A model generated the notes under the pieces. That model did no database searches. It had not been told where the DNA came from and saw only the letters and a program-made list of their open reading frames with translations. This document shows, in pieces, positions 33,781-44,379 of a stretch of 64,000 nucleotides of DNA. This DNA comes from Pomphorhynchus laevis. Its lineage: Eukaryota > Acanthocephala > Palaeacanthocephala > Echinorhynchida > Pomphorhynchidae. Where the stretch lies: contig WNNJ02001629.1 of NCBI GenBank assembly GCA_012934845.2, positions 1 to 64,000 of the forward strand, in the 5' to 3' direction. Every line of letters starts with the position of its first letter. Position 1 is the stretch's first letter. The translations under genes were made by a program, and so were the position numbers.

Positions 33781-34390
33781 ATTATTAAGATTATAACGAT
33801 CGAAATAATACGCCCATATAAAGGTGAATAGGTTTTTACCGTTAAATATATCACCAATTTAACGTAAATTCAAATTATTTTGCCCTTTACTTAGCAACAC
33901 TAAATACATATTATCTCTGTAAATCAAAATAAACTTTTTTCTCTTGCATGTAGAAATAAATTTTAATGAAAGATAATTTCAACAAGTAATACCAGCGAAT
34001 TGAATTATGATTTAATGTTAATAGATGAAATACTTCCTTATAATATAAAAATAGTAGTAAAGCAAGACACTAAGAAACGAGGTTTAATGCTGTGATCAAT
34101 GAACAATGACGAACTTTACAAATTACCAATTTTCTCCATTGCAGTGATTAAATAAGTTACCATAGATAGAATTGAGCTGTCGATTCGGAAATAAAAGCAA
34201 ATTTGTCTAAATGCTAAAGAAAAGTTAAAACAGTTGTCAAAAGCGCTAATTGAAAATTGATAACTGATGACTCATCTATTGATAGGAGATGACTCAGTAT
34301 AGGTATCATGAGCGCTCACGGAAGAATAAAATGAATAGATGACTAAGCTACATTATAAATATGGGTATCATAATATCTATACACTATCTA
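33781..34390. other. gene-free stretch
   Basis: AT-rich, with a small repeat of gatgactcatctattgatag / gatgactcagtataggtatc near 34,265-34,310. Nothing else is recognised. Confidence 0.4.
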
Positions 34391-34391
34391 T

Positions 34392-34434
34392 GTACTTACT
34401 CGACTGGGCCGCTAGGTGCCAGTCGAGTAAGTAC
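34392..34434. repeat. perfect 16-bp hairpin, GC-rich 11-nt loop
   Basis: gtacttactcgactgg (34,392-34,407) and its exact reverse complement (34,419-34,434) flank gccgctaggtg. It lies about 140 bp upstream of the tandem repeats at 34,577. Confidence 0.9.
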
Positions 34435-34576
34435 TAAACTAACACCTATTGCCAATTAGCCTCTTCGTGGAGCAGCCCAGGCAACGGATGTTCGACATTC
34501 GTCGATCAACGGCTAAATAATTGGCCGGCTTGCATCAGCCGTATGGATAGTCCTTTATAGACTATCTCAGATCTAT

Positions 34577-34845
34577 CCGATGACTCCAACGGCGGATTAG
34601 ACAATGGACAAAAAGGGGAAGAGAGTCACGGAGGCCTGTATACTTACAGTAGTGATGTTGGATCATCAAAGGATATTGGGAACAGAAGATAGCTGCACAA
34701 AACAAAATCACTCCGATGACTCTCAAGGCAGAATGGATGAAATGCGGAAGAGAGTCTCGGAGACCTGTTTCCTTACAGTACCGATGTTGGAAAATCAAAG
34801 GATATCAGGAACGGAAGATGGCCGAACAAACAAATCCAGAAAATA
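34577..34845 (+). repeat. 136-bp tandem repeat, two units
   Basis: Unit 1 starts ccgatgactccaacgg (34,577) and unit 2 ccgatgactctcaagg (34,713). Shared words are agagagtc.cgga, gcctgt.t.cttacagta, gatgttgga and caaaggatat. Divergence between units is roughly 15-25% by eye. The position just upstream of the Rex3/RTE-like LINE suggests 5' monomers of that element. Confidence 0.7.
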
Positions 34846-34989
34846 AAAATGGCAAGCAATAAATTTACAAAACATAAATTAAGTGCGAAGAACAATGGTT
34901 AACTCACCACTGACTGAAGGAGTTTTCATTGTCGGGCGCTGTCTGACCAGGTAGTTGTAAGGATGCAGTGAAAGAAGCGTCAACATCCG

Positions 34990-37925
34990 AAGATGACTAG
35001 CCTTCATGTATGGACGTAGAATGTCATCTAGCTTACGGGAAATAAACCAGAATTAGTTGAAGAGATGGCTCGCTTCGGTCTTGAAATAGTCGCAGTGACT
35101 TATCTTCACTATTCTGGAACTGGAACTAAACTTTTTGATCAAGGTTGAACCTCGAAATATTCGGGAGTTACAAACGGAAAGCGACGACAGGCGGGTGTCG
35201 GGGGACAAGTCCCCGGTTGTCGTTAGTGGTAGAGAGGTTTAACCCTAGTGAACGAAAGGTTAGCGTCTCTAAGACTTTTAGTCAAAGAGGGAAAGGGGAT
35301 AACTGTTGTGTGTGCGTATGCTTCCAACATTATCTCGGAATCGCAGCCTTTGTGGAAAATCTTCAGGCTCTGCCTAATAGTACTCCTGTTGGAGATTTCC
35401 TCGTTCATTGGGTGACTTCAATGCTTATGTTGGTAACAACAGTAGAACTTAAAAAGGAGTGATGGAGAGGAACGGACTCTCAAATCTAAATGAGAGTGGT
35501 GTTGAATTATTGCACTTTTGTTCGCATAACAATTTGTGCATAAACAAAGCCATGTTTGAACATAAGGAGATCCATAGATGCACATGGAATCAAGATTCTC
35601 TCAGTCCAAGATCAATGATTGATTTTGTAATCATCATTTCATCGTTTTTCATCGATTGTTATTCATCGATTATGACCATCGTTTCATCTGATCTGCAACG
35701 TTATGTTTTGGACCTTAGTATGAAGAGAGGAGCTGTGCTGTCAATCGATCACTACCTTGTAGTTAGTAAACTTCGATAGCAGGACCGGATGCTAGACAAG
35801 CCTGGTAAACCCAAACGTTATGTGAGGGAGTGCTGGGAGCGTCTAGCAGATGTTTCTGTCAAAGAACGTTTTTCTGGCTACATCCTGGAAAATTTCTCTC
35901 GGTTGCCAGAAGTGGTGATGAGCATTGATCAGGAATGGGAGATGTTCAGATCCTCGATTGCCAAATAAACTGTGCAAAGTTGTGGCTCGAAGCCATTTTG
36001 TGCTTGTCGCGGAGGAAATACTCAAACTGCTTGGTGGACACCAACAGTTAGAGATTTTGTCCTAAAGAAGAAGCTGACTTATAAGGCAACTTTGTAAGAT
36101 AAATTAGCGGAAGCTGTAGACAAGTACCGAACGGCAAAGAGAGTTTCAGTTCGAGCAGTTACCGAAGCGAAAAAGGCGGCTTGAGAGGAAGTTTGGAGAG
36201 TACTTAGAACTTGATTATAGGTCGGCTTCAAAGATGTTCTGGAGGACGATCAGAAACCTTCGTGTTGGAAAGCAGAAAAACCACAAACTGTCCATGACAA
36301 GAGAGAATCTATGCTGACTGACATTGGAGAAATTCTTGGTTGTTGGAAAGAGCATTTTAAGAGTCTCCTTAATCCGATGGATATGCCTTTTCTAGTATAA
36401 GTAGAGCCTTTAGAACCAATTGAAGAGCTCATCTTTTTGTAAGAAGTCATTGCTGTTGTTCAAAAACAACTTCGTAATGACAAGTCTTCTGAAGTAGACG
36501 AGATTTGACCTGAAACGTTAAGGCTCTAGACGTTGTTGGCATTAAATGGTTAATACGGATCTTCAACGTCGCATTGAAGTCGGGCAAGGTTCCTAGTAAG
36601 TGGCGAACTGGGGTGGTGTTACCGGTATTTAAGAAAGGTGACCGAGGAGTATGTTCCAATTATCGGGGCAGCTTAGTGAGATATTTTCTAGGCTCTTTGA
36701 GTTAAGGATACGGTTTATAGTTGAGGGATAGTTGCAAGAGCAACCATGCGGCTTTCGTCCAGGTCGTGGAACTACGGATCAGCTCTATATTCTCTCAATT
36801 ATCCTTGAACGGTCTTGGGAGTTCGCTTAACCAGTCTACATGTGTTTTGTAGATTTCGAGAAGGCGTTCGACCGAGTTCCTCGAGAGTGGTTGTGAGAGG
36901 TACTACTACCGAGTTCCTCGGGTAGCTGTGGCTTCTCTGTATGAACAAAGTATTAGTTGTGTTCGTATTCTAGGTAGAAGTCTGAATCATTTCCAGTAGG
37001 TGTTGGGCTTCGTCAGGGTTGTCCTTTGTCTCCACTTTTGTTCCTTGTTTACATAGACAAAATTTCGAGACGGGCTGCTCTGACGGATGTCGGTTTTCAG
37101 TTCGGTTCCATCAGGATTGCATTTCTGCATTTTACAGATGACATTGTTTTGTTGGCTTCTTGTCCTGAGGACTTACAATGCCTACTAGATTGATTCATGA
37201 TGGAATGCCAAGCGGCAGGGATGTTGGTTAGTACCTCCAAGACTGTCTCTATGTGCTCGTATGTGATTCAGTTGCCAATGTCAATCCGGATTGGAGAACA
37301 GGTTCTTTCTGATGTAAGGATTTCAAATATCTTGGGGTATTGTTCTCGAGGGACCTCAGGAACATCAAGGAGATTGAGAAGTGGTTTGTGCAGCTAACGC
37401 AGCAATGCGTTCTTTGTACAGGTTTGTCGTGGTGAAGCGGGAGTTAAGTGTTCGGGCGAAGCTTTCAGTTTACCACGCAATCTTCGTTCCTATCTTAACT
37501 TATAGTCATGAGCTTAGGGATATGACTAAAAGGATAATATCTCGAATACATGTGACCGAAATGAGGTTCCTTCGCGGTATGGCAGACCTTAGTCTTAGAG
37601 ATAAGGTTAGGAATTCGGTCATGCGGGATGGACTCGGAGTAAAATCGCTGCTTCTTCACATCGAATAAAGTCAGCTGAGGTGGCTAGTACACGTTCTGAG
37701 AATGTCTAGGGATCATCTTTCCCTGAAGTTTTCCAGGCCGGACTCTCTTGAAAGAGACCTAGAGGTAGACCTCGGTACAGGTGGAGAGATCAAATCTCGA
37801 AACTGGCCGAAGACCGCCTTGGGCTATCTTAAAGAGAACTCTATTATGTCGCCCATGATCGCGATGTCTGGAATAGTTTGATTCGTGCACTGCCTCCACG
37901 ACCCGACACCCTGACTAGTGGTTGA
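34990..37925 (+). mobile_element. Rex3/RTE-like LINE, nearly full length but decayed
   Basis: A recognisable endonuclease-RT polyprotein in many frames. EMARFGLEIVAVTYLHYSG is the endonuclease N-terminus; IHRCTWNQDSLSPRSMIDFV and GAVLSIDHYLVV are its C-terminal part (the usual S/T-DHHLV). KPKRYVRECWERLADVS is the linker. PSKWRTGVVLPVFKKGDRG and CSNYRG start the RT; EKAFDRVPREWL (motif A) and LRQGCPLSPLLFLVYIDKI (B) lie in broken stretches. MRSLYRFVVVKRELSVRAKL, LTYSHELRDMTKRI, EMRFLRGMADLSLRDKVRNS and GLGVKSLLLHIE form the thumb. The layout is the common fish/invertebrate LINE usually called Rex3/RTE. It has more than ten breaks. Confidence 0.75.
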
Positions 37926-37997
37926 ATGGAAAATATTGTATATTGTTTGTTTATCTTGTCAAGAAATTGTTGTTGTAATATCTATATTTGCCATGAA

Positions 37998-38036
37998 ATC
38001 AGCGTCAAATCAACGTCAAATCAACGTCAAATCAAC
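37998..38036 (+). repeat. 11-bp tandem repeat
   Basis: Three to four copies of atcaacgtcaa just after the Rex3/RTE-like LINE. This could be the 3' terminal repeat of that element or an unrelated microsatellite. Confidence 0.7.
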
Positions 38037-38449
38037 GAAATTTTCAAAGTCAATGAGTCATAATCTGCCGAACAACAGTTTTGTTGTAATAAAGTTTTTT
38101 GTAGTAAACAATTTAAAGTTTTTTTAACAAAGTTTATTAAATTTTATTTAAAAGTTGATAGTTTTTTACGTTATACAATAAAAATAATCACTACTAAAGA
38201 AATTTAAGAAATCCTATAACATTAAATTAACAAACGTATGTCTATTCAATTTGTTAAACAGATGCTGTTTAAATGAAATATTACTGCATTAGAAAAAATA
38301 TCAACTAATTGTAATCCGACACTTATAGATAAAAAATATATTGGCATCGAGATGGTATTACATCAGATTTGTGAAGAAAATAACAATATCAATTCTAAAC
38401 AAAAAAACAATTTATACAATAAAAGCATTTACAAATAAAATTTTTATAA

Positions 38450-39270
38450 ATCAGATCAGGCAACTAAGTCTACGTTTCGTAAATTATTTATAAATAAAAC
38501 ATAATGATAAACAAACTAAAATAATTAAATAATTAATAATTATAAATTATAAATAATTGTTATAAGATTTTAGATAATTTATATCAAGTTAAAATTTAAA
38601 ATTGAAATTTTAAATAAAAGTCAAGTTTTATAAATTGACTAATAAATAACGGCAGTGTGTAGGAATAAAGATTAGAGAATAAAGAATTTATTGATAATTA
38701 AGAATTTATAAGAATTTTGTAAATTATAATATACCCTTCTTAAATTATATAATCTGATTATTAATCGGATCAGCTTACAGAGCATAGGTATTTTGTAAAG
38801 ATAAACAATTATAAATAAATAGATAAATAGATAAACAATTACGGAATAAATTTCCAAAACATGTTGTTTTATCATTTGATAAATGATAAAATTGTTGGTT
38901 TCTTATCAAATCAGATCAGCGAACTGAGTCTACGATTTTATATTAAATTAAAATGTTATAAGATTTATACAATTTATATTTTTTATTAACAAATAATGTT
39001 TTATATTTTATTTATTAGAATTACACAAATTCTTGGAACACACTGTGTCAATTAGATCAGCAAACTGAGTCTACGTATTTAAAAAAATAAATAAAATAAA
39101 TAATAAATAATACACAATTATAAAGAATTTTATATAATTTTTATTTATATAAAGATAGAATTTAAAATTAAAAATATAACAATTTAACAATTTAAAAAAA
39201 ACGTATCCCAATAAAGATTTGAGATTATCAGGAAGAACGCTGCATTATCAGTTTTTTGTAAAGATAAAAT
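38450..39270 (-). repeat. cluster of PLE1 3' ends
   Basis: Four tail motifs lie near 38,452, 38,768, 38,915 and 39,055 (for example gatcagcaaactgagtctac). Two are followed by weak matches to the aaattgactaataaataacg block and the 'aagatt.gag' block (38,635-38,680 and 39,195-39,255). This is a nest of truncated PLE1 ends in the same orientation. Confidence 0.6.
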
Positions 39271-39379
39271 AATACTAAAAATAAAGAAATAATAGATCAG
39301 ATTTAAGTATATTCCTAAAATAATGTAACAGCATGAGAACGATAAATTTGTAATTATAATTAAGAAAAAAATGAAATGA

Positions 39380-40170
39380 AATTAAAATGAAAATAACAAA
39401 CAATTATAAAAGGAAAGATAAAATTAATAAAGATATGTATAAAGAACTTACTAAATTAAAGGATAACTATATAATAACAACTATTGATAAAGCTAGTAAT
39501 AACTTTGTCTTCATATGCAAAAAGCTTTATTATGATATACTGATGAAATAAGTTTATTATAATGATTCAAACACAACATATGAATGTAGTGATTTAAGTT
39601 TACAAACAATTATTACAAGTCGCTGTTCTATAATCATACAATAAACGATTAATCCAAATCGATTAATAAATAACATACAACTAAGTTAAATAATAAACAA
39701 TTAAATGAAAATGAAAATAATAAACAATTATAAAAGAAAGATAAAATTAATAAAGATATGTATAAAGAACTTACTAAATTAAAGGATAACTATATAATAA
39801 CAACTATTGATTAAGCTAGTAATAACTTTGTCTTCATATGCGAAAAGCTTTATTATGATATACTGACGAAAGAGGTTAATTCTAATGATTTAAATGTAAA
39901 TCATTGAATTTTTGGTTTTTATATATTTGATAAAATTAAAAATAAAATGAAAATAACAAACAATTACAAAAGGAAAGATAAAATTAATAAAGATTTGTAA
40001 ACATAACTTAGTAAAATTAAAACATAACTAATAAATAAACATAACTATAAATATTTATACATAACTTACTAAATTTAATCATAAATATATAATAACAACT
40101 ATTGATAAAGCTAGTAATAACTTTGTCTAGTAATAAGTTATAAATTAAGTTATAAAAAGTTTGAAATCTT
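39380..40170 (+). mobile_element. PLE1 N-terminal region, tandemly repeated
   Basis: The segment encoding KDKINKDMYKELTKLKDNYI and TTIDKASNNFVFICKKLYYD occurs at about 39,394-39,555, again at about 39,718-39,905 (324 bp later), and a third time in degraded form at 39,950-40,130. The first two are over 90% identical by eye. Each is cut off soon after the LYYDIL codons. Confidence 0.75.
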
Positions 40171-40669
40171 AATAATCATGTTTCTTTATTATCCATATTT
40201 GAATTATAGAAAATAAATGAATTATATAAAATTTTAGAATTATTTACATAAAATTACATCTACAAAATTAATATTTATAATTCATAATCTATATTTATAC
40301 CCTTTTGATAGCAGCTTTCTTAATTCATAATTTTCACTTAATTCCAGATTACGGTACACTTAATTCCAGATTACGGCACATTTATTTTATCAAAAATAAA
40401 ATAAATGAACATATGTTCGTATTGCTAAAACATGATCTTGAATGTTCATCTACTTTATCTCCATGCTCTACGCGTCCTATCTATTGATCAATAACTAATT
40501 ATTTAAACTTGATCGCTTGAAGCAATTTGGATTTTAAGGTGTAGGCAACTTAGAATCAAAACTTATCTATCTTTGAAAGTAAACTATGAAGTAATGATTT
40601 CGCAAAAGGTAAAGATTTCACAAAAGTAAGAGTCATTAAATACATCGAAAATTTAAATATTGAAGGATT

Positions 40670-41258
40670 ATACATTTGATGAAATTAAAAAGAAAATAAA
40701 AGTAACAAACAATTATAAAATTAAAGATCAAATTAATAAAGATTTGTATACATAACTTAGTAAAATTAAAACATAACTATATAAGGAAAGATAAAATTTA
40801 TAAGTAATTTATTACATGTGAATTGTAATATATATGAAAAACATATCAACTGTTGAAAACTTGGTTTTGGCAACACATATATAAATATATTTTTATTTAT
40901 AATATTTAAAAATATATTTTGAAAATATATTTATATTTTTATAATACAAAAATATAAATATATGAATAAAATTGAATTAATAGAACCTTTAAATAATTTT
41001 GATAAATCAAAATTATTTAAAGATAGGGGCATCTATATTCAGACAAGAAAAATGGTAATACTAGCCCAATTAAAGCTGACTTATTTCCAAGCTTTATAAA
41101 ATATGAATTTGTTCATAACTGTTCAAAAATAAATCTAAATTATATAAAGATATGAAATGTATGTTTTGATATATTGATGATATATGTGTATTTAATTCTA
41201 ATAATTTTTATTTAATAAGTGAACAAATTCATATAGGTAGCCTCATTTTTGATGTTAT
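40670..41258 (+). mobile_element. PLE1 copy with large internal deletion
   Basis: Fragments in PLE1 order: gatcaaattaataaag (N-terminal part), gaaaaacatatcaactgttg followed by ggcaacacatatataa (GIY-YIG region, 40,837-40,890), then aaaattgaattaatagaacc and the RT segment through IDDICVFNSNNFYLISEQI (41,160-41,228). A nearby minus-strand scrap (40,285-40,330) encodes ELRKLLSKGYKY. RTE-1 follows immediately. Confidence 0.65.
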
Positions 41259-41273
41259 AAATAATAATTGTAA

Positions 41274-42934
41274 TAATAAATATAATGAGTTAAAACTCAT
41301 TATACACCCACAAGACGTGCTGGAGAGATGGAGAAGATATTTTAAAGCCATCTTTACAGAAGAGTTTGAACATCCACCAATACCAGAGGGGACTCCAAAT
41401 CACACACAAGTCGATCCACTCAATGGTGCAGAGGTCAGAGAGGCAATGATGAAGATGAAGCCGGGTAAAGCCAGCGGACCCGATGATTTAGCGGTGGACT
41501 TCTGGAGAATCAATCCGGATGAGTGGACACCATGGCTAACTAATTTTCTCCAGAAGATTGTTGACGCAAAAGAGGTGCCAGAAGACTGGAGTCGAAGCAT
41601 AACTATCCCAATCTGGAAGCAGAAAGGAAGCCCAGCAGATTGTGAAAACTACCGCCCAATTCGTCTTCTCAGTCACACCATGAAAATCTTCGAGAGAGTG
41701 CTCGACAAGAGAATCCGTGACTCCGTCAAACTAAGTGTCAACCAGGCAGGCTTTGTGCGCAACTGTGGAGCCATCGATGCAATACACTCAGCCAGACTAC
41801 TCCTTGAAAAGCACAGAGAGAAGAAGCAGCCCCTCCATGTAGCTTTTCTGGACCTTAAGAAAGCGTTCGACAGAGTACCTCATAAGCTTATATGGTACGC
41901 TTTGAGACGCAGAAAAGTACCGGAGGAATTGATCGAATGGGTGAAGATGTTGTACAAAGGAACGACGAGCAATGTGCTAACAGCAGCGGGAAAATCCAGA
42001 GAATTTCCAATCTCAGTCGGTGTGCACCAAGGATCTGCACTCTCCCCATTACTATTCATCATAGTTATGGACGTGATTACGAAAGACCTTCTAAGACAAG
42101 CACCATGGACCATCCTGTATGCCGACGATGTTATGCTGGTATCTAAAGACAAACATGACCTCGAGCAACAAGTTCAGCAATGGCACGATCGCCTGGCACA
42201 GTTTGGGTTGAAACTGAACACAGCCAAAACAGAGTACATGACGACGAACCAGAACGAAGATGTAAGCATATCAGTTAATGGCGTGCTTCTGCCAAAGACA
42301 ACTGCGTTCAAATATCTGGGATCAGTCATCTCCAGCACAGGAGGAGTGGCAAAAGACGTCACCACTCGCATCAACGCAAGCTGGACAAAATGGAGAGCAG
42401 CCACTGGAGTTTTGTGCGACAAACGCATGCCAGACAAACTCAAATCGAAGTTCTACAGAAGCGTAATACGGCCTGTAGCAATGTACGGTGCTGAGTGCTG
42501 GGCAATGACAGCAGAAGCAGAACGTAAGCTTGGATGCATGGAAACCAAAATGCTAAGGTGGATCGCAGGAAAGACTCGCCTAGATCATGTCCGTAACGAA
42601 GACATCCGCAAGCGATTTGGCGTAGCACCCATAGCAGACAAACTGAGAGAATCAAGGCTGCGATGGTATGGACATGTAATGAGGGCAGACGTGAACACAT
42701 TAGCGCAGGCACCATTTCAAATCGAGGTCGACGGAAAGAGACCAATAGGAAGACCACAGAAAAGATGGATGGATACCCTTCTTAAGGACATGAAAATGGT
42801 CGGACTCACGCCCAAAGACGCAGCAAAGAAGGCATTTTGGCGTCAACGATCGTGGCAAGCGGACCCCGTCATACGGGATAAACGCTAAGAAGAAGAAGAA
42901 GAATACGACAAACAAATGTTTTTCATTAAATATT
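41274..42934 (+). mobile_element. RTE-1: young RTE LINE, 5'-truncated, inserted in PLE1
   Basis: An RTE-clade LINE of about 1.66 kb retaining the full RT but not the endonuclease. It ends soon after the stop codon with a (gaa)n run, typical of RTE 3' ends. The 14-bp string aataataattgtaa occurs on both sides (41,260-41,273 and 42,935-42,948) within PLE1-like sequence, a candidate target-site duplication. Alternatively the flanks are two PLE1 copies. Base composition (about 48% GC) contrasts sharply with the surroundings. Confidence 0.8.
41317..42888 (+). CDS. RTE-type reverse transcriptase, unbroken 523-codon frame
   Basis: The frame has no interruption; its apparent start (GTG) is arbitrary because the element is 5'-truncated and the frame is open further upstream. 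RT motifs: KASGPDDLAVDFW, CENYRPIRLLSHTMKIFERV, NQAGFVRNCGAIDAIH, VAFLDLKKAFDRVPH (A), GVHQGSALSPLLFIIVMD (B), WTILYADDVMLVS (C), GLKLNTAKTEYM and FKYLGSVIS. The thumb follows: RPVAMYGAECWAM, METKMLRWIAGKTRLDHVRN, RLRWYGHVMR and RPIGRPQKRWMDTL. All catalytic residues are present. It would carry out target-primed reverse transcription; without the endonuclease part this copy cannot mobilise itself. Integrity and lack of stops indicate a recent insertion. Confidence 0.9.
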   Translation: MLERWRRYFKAIFTEEFEHPPIPEGTPNHTQVDPLNGAEVREAMMKMKPGKASGPDDLAVDFWRINPDEWTPWLTNFLQKIVDAKEVPEDWSRSITIPIWKQKGSPADCENYRPIRLLSHTMKIFERVLDKRIRDSVKLSVNQAGFVRNCGAIDAIHSARLLLEKHREKKQPLHVAFLDLKKAFDRVPHKLIWYALRRRKVPEELIEWVKMLYKGTTSNVLTAAGKSREFPISVGVHQGSALSPLLFIIVMDVITKDLLRQAPWTILYADDVMLVSKDKHDLEQQVQQWHDRLAQFGLKLNTAKTEYMTTNQNEDVSISVNGVLLPKTTAFKYLGSVISSTGGVAKDVTTRINASWTKWRAATGVLCDKRMPDKLKSKFYRSVIRPVAMYGAECWAMTAEAERKLGCMETKMLRWIAGKTRLDHVRNEDIRKRFGVAPIADKLRESRLRWYGHVMRADVNTLAQAPFQIEVDGKRPIGRPQKRWMDTLLKDMKMVGLTPKDAAKKAFWRQRSWQADPVIRDKR

Positions 42935-43330
42935 AATAATAATTGTAACTGCAATACCGCAGGTGTTGTGTATCTAATACAGTGTACATGTGCATTGCAA
43001 TATTTAGGAAAAACATATCAAATGTTAAAAACTAGGTTTAGACAACACATATATAACATACAGCATAATAGTCAAACTATATTTCATAAACATATGAGAT
43101 TAATAGGACATGATATTAAAAACTGTAAATTATTTATTTTAGAACATATTATCGAAGAAAACATTTCAATATTAAATCAAAAACTATTAGAAAAAGAAGA
43201 TTTTTGAATTAAAACGCTTAATTCAATGTATCCATTAGGATTGAATGACATGGTACAAGGAATAGGCGGAAGTAGTATAGTAAATAATAAACAACTATAT
43301 TATAATAATCAAGAAAAACTGTAAATTATT
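42935..43330 (+). mobile_element. PLE1 GIY-YIG nuclease region
   Basis: The frame encodes NNNCNCNTAGVVYLIQCTCA, LQYLGKTYQMLKTRFRQHIY, GHDIKNCKLFILEHI and LNQKLLEKEDF, then a stop at 43,205 followed in frame by IKTLNSMYPLGLND. This is the GIY-YIG endonuclease of PLEs: VYLIQC (GIY-like), YLGKT (YIG), R in TRF, E in the helix, and the terminal E.FWI..L....P.GLN motif. The stop sits where a tryptophan is normally found. The cysteines before the GIY motif are also typical. The nuclease would nick target DNA. Confidence 0.8.
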
Positions 43331-43679
43331 TTTATAATAAAGAATTGAAAGTAAGCTGTAACGATGACTAAATTTTGTTAAAAATAAATGAACATGTAAC
43401 TGAAATCTAGAATTAATTGAAAATTGCGAATTTAGGTAAATGCTATAAGAATGGTACATTAAATAATAACGATAAAAATATACAATTCTTTATATAATGA
43501 CTTTAATTCTTAGTTAGGTAATCTGACTAATAGCAAGGCTTAAATAAACCTAAGATTAAAATTAGGAAAGATAATATATTTGATGAAATTAAAAAAGAAA
43601 TTAAAGTAGTATAAAATAGATCAAATTAATAGTGAAAGCTCGAATATATCTAAGATAAACATTTGGAAAGATTTTATAT

Positions 43680-44235
43680 TTGATAAAATTAAAAATAAAA
43701 TGAAAATAACAAACAATTATTAAAGGAAAGATAAAATTAATAAATATATGTATACAGAACTTACTAAATTAAAGCATAAATATTTAATACCAACTATTGA
43801 TAAAGCTAGTAATAACTTTGTCTTCATGTGCAAAAAGCTTTATTATGATATACTGATGAAAGAGATTAATTCTAATGATTTAAATGTAAATCCAACATCT
43901 GAATGCAGTGATTTAAATTTTGAAACAATTATTACAAGTCACTGTTCAATATTGAATAAAAAGGGTATAAAGGTTAAATCAGATTATAAAACTATACCTA
44001 AATTATATTGGAATCCCAAATTACAAAAAAATCCGATGAAACCTATGTTCATATGTAGTGATTTTAAATGTACATTAAAACCGCCTTCGGTTTATATGAA
44101 TAAAATGCTTAAAGTAATTAAAGCACACTTCAAGAAATATTATAAGGTAATCTAAATACTGGTATAAAACATTATTTCAGTATCAATTCTACAAAAGAAT
44201 TTTTAGAACACACAAAAGGTATAAATTTTCAGACC
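43680..44235 (+). mobile_element. PLE1 N-terminal and fingers region
   Basis: A 135-codon frame (43,748-44,155) encodes MYTELTKLKHKYLIPTIDKA, SNNFVFMCKKLYYDILMKEI, NLNFETIITSHC-like sequence, YKTIPKLYWNPKLQKNPMKP and VYMNKMLKVIKAHFKKY. P.LYWNPKLQK is the 'P.lyG.PK.HK' motif of PLE RTs. After a small frame change it reads SINSTKEFLEHTKGINF and stops at 44,235, where PLE3 begins. It lies about 480 bp downstream of the GIY-YIG region on the same strand, the main evidence for an N-terminal nuclease in PLE1. Confidence 0.8.
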
Positions 44236-44379
44236 GGGAATATAAACTGTTTTTGCTTTTGCTAACGAATTTCATAAATTCGTTTGCAATTCGTATGTCA
44301 TAAATTCGAAAGCCATAAACTGTAGCACAGATTAGTCTGTGCTAAATTAATCATATAGCACAGATTTAACGTGCCAAAA

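Noticed and set aside
37998-38036. CRISPR-like array
   Set aside because: Units are 11 bp with no spacers, and the window is eukaryotic.
43205-43207. Selenocysteine codon (TGA) in the PLE1 GIY-YIG frame, as reported for some permuted PLEs
   Set aside because: The position normally holds tryptophan (E.FWI), not cysteine, and other breaks occur nearby, so a simple TGG-to-TGA loss is more likely.
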